Assembly (NCBI GenBank): GCA_025352325.1
Contig: JANXTR010000045.1
Coordinates: forward strand, 62,001 to 126,000
DNA length: 64,000 nucleotides
Direction of reading: 5' to 3'
Source of the DNA: Microbacteriaceae bacterium
GTDB lineage: Bacteria > Actinomycetota > Actinomycetes > Actinomycetales > Microbacteriaceae
Numbering within the stretch: position 1 is the stretch's first letter; each line of letters begins with the position of its first letter. Under the pieces are notes generated by a model. That model saw only the letters and a program-made list of their open reading frames with translations, was not told where the DNA came from and made no database searches. Shown here in pieces: positions 49,487 through 60,886 of this stretch. The translations under genes and the position numbers were made by a program.

Positions 49487-50116
49487 TTAGGCCGACGCGC
49501 CGACCCGTGCCGCGAACTGCTCGATCGCGTTGAGCAGCGCCGCCGCGTCGGTGAAGCGGTGCGCCTCGATACCGACCGAGCGCGCCCCCTCGACGTTGAC
49601 CTCGAGGTCGTCGACGAAGAACACCGCATCGGCCGGCACTTCGTAGTGGGCGAGCATGTTCGAGAACACCGCCGGATCGGGCTTGCGGGCTCCATAGAAG
49701 CTCGAGGTGTGCAGCTCGGCGCCGAACAGCGGCACCAGCTCGGGAGCGAGCTCGGCCAGGTGCGCCTCGGCGAGCGGTCCGTTGTTGGTGAGCAGGCTCA
49801 CCGTGCCGAGTTCGGCGGCGCGCGCGACGGCCGCCAGTGAGTCGGGCCACGGGGTCATGGCCGAGCGACGGTTCGCGATCCAATCCGAGACGGGAATGTC
49901 GCGCCCCAGGGCCGTGACGAAGGCGGCGTGGTAGGCGGCGGCATCCGCGAACTGCCCGGCCTCGGCCGCCCATTCGCCCTCGTCGTGCCACCACCGGCGC
50001 CGCAGCTCGACGAAGTCGAAGCCCGTGAGGGCGGTGAGGCCGGTCATCCTCACCCGCCAGTCGTAGTCGAAGAGGACGTCGTCCATGTCGAAGACGAAGA
50101 GCGGGGTACGGATCAT
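49487..50116 (-). CDS. HAD-superfamily hydrolase (subfamily IA)
   Basis: This 209-residue HAD protein has the full nucleophile motif FVFDMDDVLFDYDWRVRM (Asp at 10 and 12), motif II in LLTNNGPLAE, the lysine motif GARKPDPAVF and the acidic VFFVDDLEVNVEGA. It is a complete phosphatase-type HAD, unlike the one at 6661. It is inverted in the otherwise collinear prmC-tsaC block. The substrate is unknown. ATG 50116 is chosen because homology begins there. Confidence 0.85.
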   Translation of the reverse strand: MIRTPLFVFDMDDVLFDYDWRVRMTGLTALTGFDFVELRRRWWHDEGEWAAEAGQFADAAAYHAAFVTALGRDIPVSDWIANRRSAMTPWPDSLAAVARAAELGTVSLLTNNGPLAEAHLAELAPELVPLFGAELHTSSFYGARKPDPAVFSNMLAHYEVPADAVFFVDDLEVNVEGARSVGIEAHRFTDAAALLNAIEQFAARVGASA

Positions 50117-50181
50117 GATGGCCCTATTCTCCCGCACGTCCAGCCGCCTCGCCGCCGTGTCCCGGTACGCTGGACGCCGTT

Positions 50182-50859
50182 ATGGCCATCTTCGACACCG
50201 CCGTTCCGGCCGAGCTGCTCACCGGGATGCGTCTCGCCCGCGGGGCGATCGGGCGGGGCGAACTCGTGGTGATCCCGACCGACACGGTCTACGGGGTCGC
50301 CGCCGACGCCTTCTCTCCCGCCGCGGTCGCACGCCTGCTGAACGCCAAGGGCCGCGATCGCACGGCCCCACCGCCCGTCCTCGTCCCGGGGATCCCGACG
50401 CTGGATGCGCTGGCCGAGTCGATCCCGGATGCCGTGCGCGCCCTGGTGGCCGAGTTCTGGCCGGGTGGACTCACCATCATCCTGCGCGCCCGCGCGACGC
50501 TCGACTGGGACCTCGGCGAGACCCGCGGCACCGTCGCCCTCCGCATGCCGAGCGATACGATCGCGCTGGAACTGCTCTCGGAGACGGGCCCGCTCGCGGT
50601 ATCCAGTGCGAACAGGACCGGCATGGCGGCCGCGACCAGCGCGGCCGAGGCCGAGGCGATGCTCGGCGGCAGCGTCGCGGTCTACCTGGACGGCGGCCGG
50701 GTCGGCGCCGCATACCCGGGAGCCGAGGAGCGAGCAGGCTCGACGATCGTAGACGGGACCGGCATGGACCACCCGGACGGCAAGCTGCGGATCGTGCGCC
50801 ACGGGGTCATCCCCGATGCACAGATCCACCGCATCGTGGGGGTCGATCGATGCGAATAA
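50182..50859 (+). CDS. tsaC: L-threonylcarbamoyladenylate synthase (TsaC/Sua5/YrdC)
   Basis: This 225-residue YrdC-domain enzyme makes threonylcarbamoyl-AMP for the t6A37 modification of tRNA. Diagnostic segments are VVIPTDTVYGVAADAF, KGRDRTAPPPVLV, FWPGGLTIIL, LRMPSD and LAVSSANRTGM. It lacks the extra Sua5 domain. A TACGCT -10 lies ten bases before ATG 50182. The stop overlaps the next gene by ten bases. Confidence 0.92.
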   Translation: MAIFDTAVPAELLTGMRLARGAIGRGELVVIPTDTVYGVAADAFSPAAVARLLNAKGRDRTAPPPVLVPGIPTLDALAESIPDAVRALVAEFWPGGLTIILRARATLDWDLGETRGTVALRMPSDTIALELLSETGPLAVSSANRTGMAAATSAAEAEAMLGGSVAVYLDGGRVGAAYPGAEERAGSTIVDGTGMDHPDGKLRIVRHGVIPDAQIHRIVGVDRCE

Positions 50860-52136
50860 TCTTCTACGTGCTCTCGGCCGGCGTCGCGGCCGTCGTCACC
50901 TTCGGCTTCGCGATGCTGATCTGGAAGCTGAGCACCAGGTACCGGCTGTATCCGAAGGTGCGTGAGCGCGACGTCCACACCGATCCGACGCCGCGGCTCG
51001 GCGGCATCGCCATGTTTCTGGGCGTCGTCGCCGCCTTCGCGGTCGGCTCCCGATTGCCGCAGCTCTCGATCGTCTTCTCCGAGCCGGGCAAGATCCTCGC
51101 CGTCCTCGCCGCCGCCGCGATCATCGTGGGGATCGGCGTCGCCGACGACATCTGGGACCTCGACTGGCTGACGAAGCTGGCGGGGCAGATCATCGCGGCG
51201 GCCCTGCTGGCCTGGCAGGGCATCCAGATCGTCGCTCTGCCGTTCTTCACCAGCATGAACGGCACCGCCACGTCGGTGCTGCTCTCGCCCTACATGTTCC
51301 TGGCGATCACGGTGTTCCTGGTCGTGCTCGTGATGAACGCCGTCAACTTCATCGACGGCCTCGACGGACTGGTCGCCGGCGTCGCCATCATCGCGAACAG
51401 CGTGTTCTTCATCTACTCGTACATCGTGACGTACGGTCCGACCGACCAGAGTGCGTATTTCAACCTGTCGCAGTTCGTCTCTGCTGTGCTAATCGGGGCG
51501 TGCGTGGGCTTTTTGCCGCTCAACTGGCATCCGGCCAAGCTGTTCATGGGAGACGCGGGCGCGCTACTTGTGGGGCTGCTGATGGCGACCTCGACCATCA
51601 ACTTCACTGGCAACGTCGACCTCACGCAGTTGAGCACGAAGCAGTTCCTGCCCGCGTTCATCCCGATCCTGTTGCCCTTCGCCGTGCTGGTGATCCCCCT
51701 GCTCGATTTCGGACTCGCCGTGTTCAGGCGCCTGCGCGCGGGCAAGTCGCCCTTCAGCGCCGACCGCCTGCACCTGCATCACCGCCTGCTCGACATGGGG
51801 CACTCCCACCTGCACGCGGTGCTGATCTTCTACGCCTGGACGGCCACCGTCTCGTTCGGGCTGCTGCTGTTCCTGTTCACGCCCTCGTGGGTCGCCATCG
51901 TCGTCACGGCCACCGGCCTGGTGGTCTGCACGATCGTCACCCTGTCGCCGCTGAGTCGCCGCAAGGCGGTCGAGGCCGCCGTGCAGCTCGCCCCCGAGGG
52001 CGTCACGATGGATGCCGACGTCGCCTACCTGGATGCGCTCGACGCCGCCTCCGACCCGATCGGTCTCGACGAGGTCACGGATGCCGAGGCCGACATCGCC
52101 ATGACCCGCCTGCAGCAGAGAGAGGCCTCGTCATGA
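50850..52136 (+). CDS. Undecaprenyl-phosphate N-acetylglucosaminyl/hexosamine 1-phosphate transferase (MraY/WecA family)
   Basis: This 428-residue polyprenyl-phosphate sugar-1-P transferase has about 11 helices. Family motifs are DVHTDPTPRLGGIAMFLG in loop 1, GVADDIWDLDW (DD pair) in loop 2, NAVNFIDGLDGLVAG in loop 3, and FSADRLHLHHRLLDMGHS in the last loop. It is most like WecA/Rfe enzymes that start secondary cell-wall glycan synthesis on undecaprenyl phosphate, as for M. tuberculosis Rv1302 in the same location. The C-terminal 60 residues are cytoplasmic and acidic. Confidence 0.9.
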   Translation: MRIIFYVLSAGVAAVVTFGFAMLIWKLSTRYRLYPKVRERDVHTDPTPRLGGIAMFLGVVAAFAVGSRLPQLSIVFSEPGKILAVLAAAAIIVGIGVADDIWDLDWLTKLAGQIIAAALLAWQGIQIVALPFFTSMNGTATSVLLSPYMFLAITVFLVVLVMNAVNFIDGLDGLVAGVAIIANSVFFIYSYIVTYGPTDQSAYFNLSQFVSAVLIGACVGFLPLNWHPAKLFMGDAGALLVGLLMATSTINFTGNVDLTQLSTKQFLPAFIPILLPFAVLVIPLLDFGLAVFRRLRAGKSPFSADRLHLHHRLLDMGHSHLHAVLIFYAWTATVSFGLLLFLFTPSWVAIVVTATGLVVCTIVTLSPLSRRKAVEAAVQLAPEGVTMDADVAYLDALDAASDPIGLDEVTDAEADIAMTRLQQREASS

Positions 52137-52585
52137 GCGTCGCGCCCATCCTGACCCGAGCACTGCGCTACGGCATCGCCGTGGCGATCGCCGTCGCGGT
52201 CGTGGCCGGCGGGATCGGCCTCCTCGTCGCCGGCATCCCGGGTCTGCTCGGCGGTCTCGGCGGAGCGGCCCTCTCGGCCGTGTTCCTCGGACTCACCGCC
52301 GCCAGCATGCTCGTCGCCGGCCGCGTGACCAAGGGCGACACGAGCGGCCCGGCGTTCTTCGGCATCGTCCTCGGAGTCTGGGCCCTCAAGTTCATCGTCT
52401 TCATCGCCGTGGCCCTGCTTTTTCGCGGGCAGGCGGCCGTCGACCCCTACGTGTTCTTCTTCGCGGTGATTGCGGCCGTGCTCGGCTCGCTGGTCGCCGA
52501 CATCGTCGCCGTCGTGCGCACCCGGGTGCCCTACGTCAGCGATGTGGCTCTGCCCGGCGAGGAGGCCGTGCGCGACCGGTCGTGA
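52133..52585 (+). CDS. AtpI-like small membrane protein preceding the ATP synthase operon
   Basis: This 150-residue protein has four hydrophobic helices (about 12-34, 38-62, 72-98, 105-128) with a short basic N-terminus. It overlaps the WecA-like gene by ATGA and lies just before atpB. Position and topology suggest the AtpI/assembly-factor role for the c ring, but sequence similarity to AtpI cannot be judged here. The last helices have the aromatic FFAVI and the C-terminus is hydrophilic. Confidence 0.68.
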   Translation: MSVAPILTRALRYGIAVAIAVAVVAGGIGLLVAGIPGLLGGLGGAALSAVFLGLTAASMLVAGRVTKGDTSGPAFFGIVLGVWALKFIVFIAVALLFRGQAAVDPYVFFFAVIAAVLGSLVADIVAVVRTRVPYVSDVALPGEEAVRDRS

Positions 52586-52601
52586 GGCGCTCATTCTTTG
52601 A

Positions 52602-52607
52602 TAAGGT
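52602..52607 (+). promoter_or_regulatory. Candidate -10 of the atp operon (TAAGGT)
   Basis: TAAGGT is followed by the palindrome GGGGCGCCCC (52609-52618) at the expected start. No good -35 is visible. A short upstream ORF (ATG 52642 to TGA 52704) overlaps the start of atpB in another frame. Confidence 0.4.
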
Positions 52608-52657
52608 TGGGGCGCCCCGATCGCCCCGTCTTGTACGCCCGATGCCGGAGAAGTTCA

Positions 52658-53488
52658 ATCAATACCTCCACACTTGCCACGTTCCTGCCCTTCGTCAAAG
52701 CTGACGGCTCCGGTGGGGGTTTCGTGGGCCCCTCGATCGACGAGTTCTTTCCCGGTGCCATCCTGTTCGCGGGCACGCCGTTCGAGATGAACCGGATCAT
52801 GCTGATCCGCGTCCTCGTGGTCATCGTGCTCGCCCTGATCTTCGTGCTCGGCACCCGCAACCTCAAGATCATCCCGACGCGCGGTCAGGTCGCACTCGAG
52901 TTCGCGTACACCTTCGTGCGAGACAGCATCGTGATCGGAACCCTGGGCGAGAAGGACGGCAAGCGCTTCCTGCCCATCCTGATGACGATCTTCTTCGTCA
53001 CCCTCGGCATGGACCTGACGGGCACCATCCCTCTCCTACAGATCGCCGGCACCTCGGTGATCGGCCTGCCGCTGCTGATGTCGCTGCTCGCCTACGCGCT
53101 GTTCATCTACGCGGGTATCAAGCAGCACGGCCTGAAGTACTTCAAGAACGCGCTAATCCTGCCCGGCCTGAACCCATTCATGGCGATCTTTCTGGCGCTA
53201 CTCGAGTTCCTGTCGACCTTCATCGTCCGTCCGGTCACCCTAACGCTGCGACTCCTGATGAACATGGTCGCCGGCCACCTGCTGCTCTCGCTCTGCTTCC
53301 TTGCGACGCAGTTTTTCTTCTTCACCGTGCTGGCCGGCGGCAACCCTCTCGGGTTGCTCGGCATCGGCACCTTCGCCTTCGGCATCGCCTTTACCGTCCT
53401 CGAGCTCTTCGTCGCGGCGCTGCAGGCGTACGTCATCACCATCCTCACCGCCATCTACCTCTCGATGGCGATCGCCGAAGAGCACTGA
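52658..53488 (+). CDS. atpB: ATP synthase Fo subunit a
   Basis: This subunit of about 276 residues forms the proton half-channels. The essential Arg is in TLRLLMNMVAGHLLL (about residue 200), and LEFLSTFIVRPVTLTLRLL with EHxxx C-terminus AIAEEH are canonical. The start is uncertain. No ATG or GTG is present near the expected N-terminus; a GGAGAAG Shine-Dalgarno sequence sits seven bases before an in-frame ATC at 52658. TTG 52631 (no Shine-Dalgarno) and GTG 52724 (22 residues shorter) are alternatives. Confidence 0.85.
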   Translation: MNTSTLATFLPFVKADGSGGGFVGPSIDEFFPGAILFAGTPFEMNRIMLIRVLVVIVLALIFVLGTRNLKIIPTRGQVALEFAYTFVRDSIVIGTLGEKDGKRFLPILMTIFFVTLGMDLTGTIPLLQIAGTSVIGLPLLMSLLAYALFIYAGIKQHGLKYFKNALILPGLNPFMAIFLALLEFLSTFIVRPVTLTLRLLMNMVAGHLLLSLCFLATQFFFFTVLAGGNPLGLLGIGTFAFGIAFTVLELFVAALQAYVITILTAIYLSMAIAEEH

Positions 53489-53524
53489 GCACACCGCCCA
53501 GTCTTCGGTTTCAACCACCCCTGA

Positions 53525-53758
<234 letters not shown>

Positions 53759-53785
53759 TTTGCGCTTCCGATCGAAGGAGTCCGG

Positions 53786-54370
53786 ATGCTGACCGCATTC
53801 GTACCGACCGCCCGCACGGCGACGACGCACTCGTTGCTGATCCCCGAGCTGCCGGACCTCATCTGGGGCACGCTCGCGTTCGTCATCATCCTGGTGATCG
53901 TCATTCGGGTGTTCGTGCCGCGCATGACGGCGATGTTCGACGCCCGCGCCGACGCCATCGAGGGGGGACTGAAGCGCGCCGAAGAGGCGCAGGCCGGTGC
54001 CCAGCAGGCGCTCGAGAACTACAACGCGCAGCTCGCCGAGGCGCGCGCCGAGGCGTCGCGCATCCGTGATGCGGCTCGCGAGGACGCGAAGAAGATCCGC
54101 GCCGAGCTGGTCGAGGCCGCGCAGGCGGACGCCAACCGCATCGTCGCCAATGCCCAGACGCAGATCGAGGCCGAGCGCACGAGCGCTCTCGTGTCGCTCC
54201 GCGCCGAGGTTGGAACGCTCGCGCTCGACCTCGCCTCCGGCGTGATCGGCGAGGCTCTCGACGACGACGCGCGCGCTGCAGCTTACGTCGACCGCTTCCT
54301 CGCCGACATGGAGCTCGAGCAATCGGCCGCTGCCCAAGCAACCGGCGCAAAGGCGAAGGCGGGCAAGTAA
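53786..54370 (+). CDS. atpF: ATP synthase Fo subunit b
   Basis: This 194-residue subunit has one membrane helix (about 27-50, LIWGTLAFVIILVIVIRVFV) and then the long right-handed coiled coil rich in Ala, Glu and Arg (ALENYNAQLAEARAEASRIR) that reaches the F1 head. Its stop shares a base with the atpH start. ATG 53786 with GAAGGAG upstream. Confidence 0.94.
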   Translation: MLTAFVPTARTATTHSLLIPELPDLIWGTLAFVIILVIVIRVFVPRMTAMFDARADAIEGGLKRAEEAQAGAQQALENYNAQLAEARAEASRIRDAAREDAKKIRAELVEAAQADANRIVANAQTQIEAERTSALVSLRAEVGTLALDLASGVIGEALDDDARAAAYVDRFLADMELEQSAAAQATGAKAKAGK

Positions 54371-55161
54371 TGGGTTCCGCATCTCGGCAGGCCCTCGCCG
54401 CGGCGGAGCAGACGCTCGCCACGACGACGGGCGTGACGCTCACCACCGGTGAGCAGCTCCTCTCGGCCGGACGGGCCATCGAGGGGTCCGCGCAGTTGCG
54501 CGGGCTGCTCGCCGACCCCTCGCTCGAGAGCGCCGAGAAGGCCGGACTGATCGCGCGCATCTTCGGATCGCTCGACGCCACCACATCGAAGCTGCTGCTC
54601 GACATCACCGAGTCGCGCTGGTCGAACGCAGACGAGCTGCTCGACGGCATCGAGCAGATCGGCATCCGTGCCATCGCCGACGCCAGCGGATCGGGTGCCG
54701 CGATCGAGGCGGAGCTCTTCGAGTTCTCGCGTGCGGTCTCGAGCAACTCCGACCTGGAGCTCGCCCTGGCCGACAAGCTCGGCGACCCCGCTGCGAAGGG
54801 GGCACTCGTCGACACCCTGCTCGCGAAGAAGGCGTCTCCGGCCACCACCGCGATCGTGCGTCACCTGGTGCAGAGCCCCCGCGGCCGTCGCATCGGCGTG
54901 CTGCTCAGCGGCGCAGCATCCATCGTCGCGGATGCCGCGGGTCGCCTGGTTGCGACCGTCACCACGGCCGTGCCGCTCTCGGCCGACCAGCAGACGCGAC
55001 TCACCTCGGCTCTCGCCACCCGCTACGGCCGCCAGCCGCGACTCAACATCGTCATCGACCCGACCGTGATCGGCGGGCTGCGCGTGCAGCTCGGCGACGA
55101 GGTGGTCGACGGCACCGTCGCCGCGCGACTCTCCGACCTCCGACTCCAGCTCGCCGGCTGA
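54370..55161 (+). CDS. atpH: ATP synthase F1 subunit delta
   Basis: This 263-residue delta subunit is longer than the E. coli one (177), as usual in actinobacteria. The N-terminal helical part begins [17 protein letters not shown]. The conserved C-terminal strand reads [22 protein letters not shown] and [23 protein letters not shown]. It links the b dimer to the alpha crown. TAATG overlap with atpF. Confidence 0.93.
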   Translation: MGSASRQALAAAEQTLATTTGVTLTTGEQLLSAGRAIEGSAQLRGLLADPSLESAEKAGLIARIFGSLDATTSKLLLDITESRWSNADELLDGIEQIGIRAIADASGSGAAIEAELFEFSRAVSSNSDLELALADKLGDPAAKGALVDTLLAKKASPATTAIVRHLVQSPRGRRIGVLLSGAASIVADAAGRLVATVTTAVPLSADQQTRLTSALATRYGRQPRLNIVIDPTVIGGLRVQLGDEVVDGTVAARLSDLRLQLAG

Positions 55162-55207
55162 CCCCGGCCGCTGCATTCATACGCTCCAACCTGACAAAGG
55201 GAACCCC

Positions 55208-56845
55208 ATGGCAGACATCACCATCAGTCCGGACGAGATCCGCGACGCCCTCAAGGACTTCGTCGCCGGCTACAAGCCGAGCGGCAGCTCCGCGACCGAG
55301 GTCGGCACCGTCATCGACGCCGCCGACGGGATCGCGCACGTCGAGGGCCTTCCGAACGTCATGGCGAATGAGCTCATCAAGTTCGCCGACGGCACGCTCG
55401 GCCTCGCGCTGAACCTGGACGAGAACGAGATCGGCGTCATCGTGCTCGGCGAGTTCTCGGGCATCGTCGAGGGCATGGAAGTCACCCGCACGGGTGAGGT
55501 CCTCTCGGTCCCCGTCGGCGACGGTTACCTCGGCCGCGTCATCGACCCGCTGGGCGACCCGATCGACGGCCTCGGCCCGATCGAGTCCACCGGTCGCCGT
55601 GCCCTCGAGCTCCAGGCGCCGGGCGTCATGCAGCGCAAGAGCGTGCACGAGCCCATGCAGACCGGCATCAAGGCCATCGATGCGATGATTCCCGTCGGAC
55701 GTGGCCAGCGCCAGCTGATCATCGGCGACCGCCAGACCGGCAAGACGGCCATCGCGATCGACACGATCATCAACCAAAAGGCCAACTGGGAGTCGGGCGA
55801 CACCAACAAGCAGGTGCGCTGCATCTACGTCGCCATCGGTCAGAAGGGCTCCACGATCGCGGCCGTCAAGGGTGCGCTCGAAGACGCGGGCGCCATGCAG
55901 TACACGACGATCGTTGCCGCTCCGGCCTCCGACGCCGCCGGCTTCAAGTACCTCGCCCCGTACACCGGCTCGGCCATCGGCCAGCACTGGATGTACGGCG
56001 GCAAGCACGTCCTAATCATCTTCGACGACCTGAGCAAGCAGGCCGAGGCCTACCGTGCGGTGTCGCTGCTGCTGCGCCGTCCGCCGGGACGCGAGGCCTA
56101 CCCGGGCGACGTGTTCTACCTGCACTCCCGTCTGCTGGAGCGCTGCGCGAAGCTGTCCGACGAGCTCGGTGCGGGTTCGATGACCGGCCTCCCGATCATC
56201 GAGACCAAGGCGAACGACGTGTCGGCCTACATCCCGACCAACGTGATCTCGATCACCGACGGCCAGATCTTCTTGCAGTCCGACCTCTTCAACGCGAACC
56301 AGCGCCCGGCGGTCGACGTCGGCATCTCGGTGTCCCGCGTCGGCGGGGATGCCCAGGTCAAGTCGATCAAGAAGGTCTCCGGCACGTTGAAGCTCGAACT
56401 CGCGCAGTACCGCGCGCTCGAGGCTTTTGCGCTGTTCGCGTCCGACCTGGATGCCACCAGCCGTCGGCAGCTCGCCCGTGGCGCGCGCCTCACCGAGCTG
56501 CTGCGTCAGCCGCAGTACTCGCCGTACCCCGTCGAGGAGCAGGTCGTCTCGATCTGGGCCGGAACGAAGGGCAAGCTCGACGACGTCCCGGTCTCCGACG
56601 TGCTGCGCTTCGAGCGCGAACTGCTGGACTACCTCGGTCGCAACACCGAGATCCTGACGACGCTGCGCGACACCAACGTGCTCGACGACGACACGGCCGC
56701 CGAGCTGGAGAAGCAGGTCGACAAGTTCTTGGCCGAGTTCCAAACCGGCGAGGGCCGTTCGATCGGCGACGTCGGCAAGGAGACCTTCGAGGCTACCGAG
56801 GTCGAGGACGTCAATCAGGAAAAAATCGTCAAATCGCGACGCTGA
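55208..56845 (+). CDS. atpA: ATP synthase F1 subunit alpha
   Basis: This 545-residue non-catalytic nucleotide-binding subunit has a P-loop [19 protein letters not shown] at about residue 172, the signature [14 protein letters not shown] near 370, and the arginine finger region in ISVSRVG. The stop codon TGA 56843-56845 forms the loop of a strong hairpin terminator, so transcription beyond atpA may be reduced. GGGAACCCC lies before ATG 55208. Confidence 0.96.
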   Translation: MADITISPDEIRDALKDFVAGYKPSGSSATEVGTVIDAADGIAHVEGLPNVMANELIKFADGTLGLALNLDENEIGVIVLGEFSGIVEGMEVTRTGEVLSVPVGDGYLGRVIDPLGDPIDGLGPIESTGRRALELQAPGVMQRKSVHEPMQTGIKAIDAMIPVGRGQRQLIIGDRQTGKTAIAIDTIINQKANWESGDTNKQVRCIYVAIGQKGSTIAAVKGALEDAGAMQYTTIVAAPASDAAGFKYLAPYTGSAIGQHWMYGGKHVLIIFDDLSKQAEAYRAVSLLLRRPPGREAYPGDVFYLHSRLLERCAKLSDELGAGSMTGLPIIETKANDVSAYIPTNVISITDGQIFLQSDLFNANQRPAVDVGISVSRVGGDAQVKSIKKVSGTLKLELAQYRALEAFALFASDLDATSRRQLARGARLTELLRQPQYSPYPVEEQVVSIWAGTKGKLDDVPVSDVLRFERELLDYLGRNTEILTTLRDTNVLDDDTAAELEKQVDKFLAEFQTGEGRSIGDVGKETFEATEVEDVNQEKIVKSRR

Positions 56846-56864
56846 GCGTCGCTGACGTTTTTTT
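56820..56864 (+). terminator. Intrinsic terminator-like hairpin between atpA and atpG
   Basis: GCGACGC (56836-56842) pairs with GCGTCGC (56846-56852) with the atpA stop TGA as loop. CGTCA (56827-56831) pairs further with TGACG (56853-56857), and A6 with T7 (56858-56864). The U-tract follows the stem directly. It lies inside the atp operon and should cause partial termination. Confidence 0.7.
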
Positions 56865-56934
56865 CGCGTGAGCACAACTGCATGGGTCAAGAGACTGACC
56901 GCCGAGCAACTAACACAACTAAGGAACTAACGAC

Positions 56935-59329
<2,395 letters not shown>

Positions 59330-59330
59330 G

Positions 59331-59594
59331 ATGGCTGATCTCAGTGTGAGCGTCGTCTCCGCGGACGCGGAGATCTGGACGGGAGAGGCCCGGCAAGTGG
59401 TCGCGCGCACCACGATAGGCCAGATCGGTCTGCTTGCCGGCCACGAGCCGGTGCTCGGCATCCTGGCGGAAGGCGCGGTGCGCATCACCACGCTGGACGG
59501 CTCGGTGCTCGAGGTCGCCGCCAAGGACGGCTTCCTGTCGATGCAGGCGAACGTCGTGACGATCGTCGCCAGCTCCGCCGAATTGGTCTCCTGA
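59331..59594 (+). CDS. atpC: ATP synthase F1 subunit epsilon
   Basis: This 87-residue epsilon subunit has only the N-terminal beta-sandwich (SVSVVSADAEIWTGEARQVV, LLAGHEPVLGILAEGAVRI). The C-terminal helical hairpin that inhibits ATPase in E. coli is absent; the chain ends after AKDGFLSMQANVVTIVASSA. Short epsilon subunits occur in several actinobacteria, so this suggests that inhibition by the helical domain does not operate. ATG 59331 follows the atpD stop by one base. Confidence 0.93.
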   Translation: MADLSVSVVSADAEIWTGEARQVVARTTIGQIGLLAGHEPVLGILAEGAVRITTLDGSVLEVAAKDGFLSMQANVVTIVASSAELVS

Positions 59595-59599
59595 TCTCG

Positions 59600-60136
59600 A
59601 TGCTCGTCGTCACGGCGGGCCTGCCGGGAACAGGGAAGAGCACGATTGCCGAGGTCGTCGGCATCCGCATCGGGGCGCCGGTCGTCTCCGTCGATCCGAT
59701 CGAATCGGCGATCCTCAGCGCCGGGATCGACTCCGATCAGCCGACCGGGCTCGCCGCCTACCTGGTGGCCGAGACGATCGCCGAAGCCGTGCTCTCGGGC
59801 GGCGGCACCGTGATTGTCGACGCCGTCAACGCGGTCGAGCCGGCCCGCGAGCAGTGGGTCAAGCTCGCCGCCCGGCAGAAGACGCCGATCCGCTTCCTCG
59901 AGGTGATCTGCTCCGACGAGGAGCTGCATCGCACGCGCCTCGGCAAGCGGGACCGCCGTCTTGCGCACCTCGCCGAGCCGACCTGGCACGCCGTCGAGCA
60001 GAGTCTCGACGAGTGGGAGGCCTGGACGGGCACCACCGGCGCCGTTCCGCGCATCACTCTGGACTCGGTCCAGCCGCTCGACGTCAATGTCGAGCAGGCG
60101 CTGGCGTTCCTCGACGACGGGGCCCTCGAGAGCTGA
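59600..60136 (+). CDS. P-loop kinase-like ATPase (AAA_33 / Zeta-toxin-like fold)
   Basis: This 178-residue protein has Walker A TAGLPGTGKSTIAEVVG at residues 6-18 and VSVDPIESAIL after the first strands. GTVIVDAVNAVEPAREQW corresponds to a kinase Walker B region, and ICSDEELHRTRLGKRDR carries a lid-like Arg cluster. It resembles small AAA_33 kinases. Substrate unknown. The start ATG lies six bases after atpC, so it may ride on the atp transcript; the upstream region contains no obvious promoter. Confidence 0.78.
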   Translation: MLVVTAGLPGTGKSTIAEVVGIRIGAPVVSVDPIESAILSAGIDSDQPTGLAAYLVAETIAEAVLSGGGTVIVDAVNAVEPAREQWVKLAARQKTPIRFLEVICSDEELHRTRLGKRDRRLAHLAEPTWHAVEQSLDEWEAWTGTTGAVPRITLDSVQPLDVNVEQALAFLDDGALES

Positions 60137-60138
60137 GC

Positions 60139-60882
60139 GTGCTGGTCATCCTTCCACCCTCCGAAACGAAGCGCGACGGGGGAGACCCCGGGCGGCCGCT
60201 GTCGCTTGAGGCCCTGAGCTTTCGGGGTCTCACCGCGCCGCGAATGCGAGCCCTCGAGGCCCTGCAACACCTCTCTCGCAACCCCGGGGCCGCCGCAGCG
60301 CTCAAACTCGGCCCCACGCAGGCGCGCGAGGTGGAGCGGAACAAACAGCTCGACACCGGGCCGACGATGCCGGCGCTCGACCGCTTTGACGGTGTGCTGT
60401 ACGAGGGCCTCGACGCGTCCACCCTGCCGTCGGGGGCGCGGGCCTTCGCGCACGACCACCTGGCTGTGTCGTCGGCGCTGTTCGGTCTGCTCGGGCCGGA
60501 CGATCCGATTCCGGCCTACCGGCTCTCGCCCGACTCGCGGCTGCCGCGCACGCCTCTCAAGCCGCTCTGGTCTGCTGCAGTGTCTGCTGTCCTGGCCGCC
60601 CGCGAGGGGCTGATCCTCGACCTGCGCTCGGAGGCTTACGCCGCCCTCGGCCCGGCTCCGCGGCGGCAGGAGACGTGGTACTTGCGGGTCGTCTCCGAGG
60701 GCGACGACGGCCGGCGGCGGACGCTGAGCCACTTCAACAAGAAGGGAAAGGGCGAGTTCACCCGCGCTCTGCTGCTGGCCGGCATCACCCATCCGGATGC
60801 CGCGTCCCTGCTCACCTGGGCCGCGACCGCCGGTATCCGGCTTGAGCCGGGTGCTCCGGGGGAGCTAACTCTCGTAGTCTGA
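60139..60882 (+). CDS. YaaA-family (DUF328) peroxide-stress protein
   Basis: This 247-residue protein opens VLVILPPSETKRDGGDPGRP, as YaaA proteins do, and has FDGVLYEGLDASTLPSG, LRSEAYAALGPAP and the strongly conserved SHFNKKGKGEFTRALL near residue 195. E. coli YaaA lowers free iron and damage under peroxide; a nucleic-acid-binding role has been suggested. The GTG follows the kinase stop by two bases. The promoter of the next gene overlaps its stop. Confidence 0.88.
   Translation: MLVILPPSETKRDGGDPGRPLSLEALSFRGLTAPRMRALEALQHLSRNPGAAAALKLGPTQAREVERNKQLDTGPTMPALDRFDGVLYEGLDASTLPSGARAFAHDHLAVSSALFGLLGPDDPIPAYRLSPDSRLPRTPLKPLWSAAVSAVLAAREGLILDLRSEAYAALGPAPRRQETWYLRVVSEGDDGRRRTLSHFNKKGKGEFTRALLLAGITHPDAASLLTWAATAGIRLEPGAPGELTLVV
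60875..60880 (+). promoter_or_regulatory. -10 element of DUF5684-like gene (TAGTCT)
   Basis: TAGTCT covers the yaaA-like stop region and is followed by six bases and ATG 60887; predicted leaderless start. Confidence 0.5.
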
Positions 60883-60886
60883 GCGG

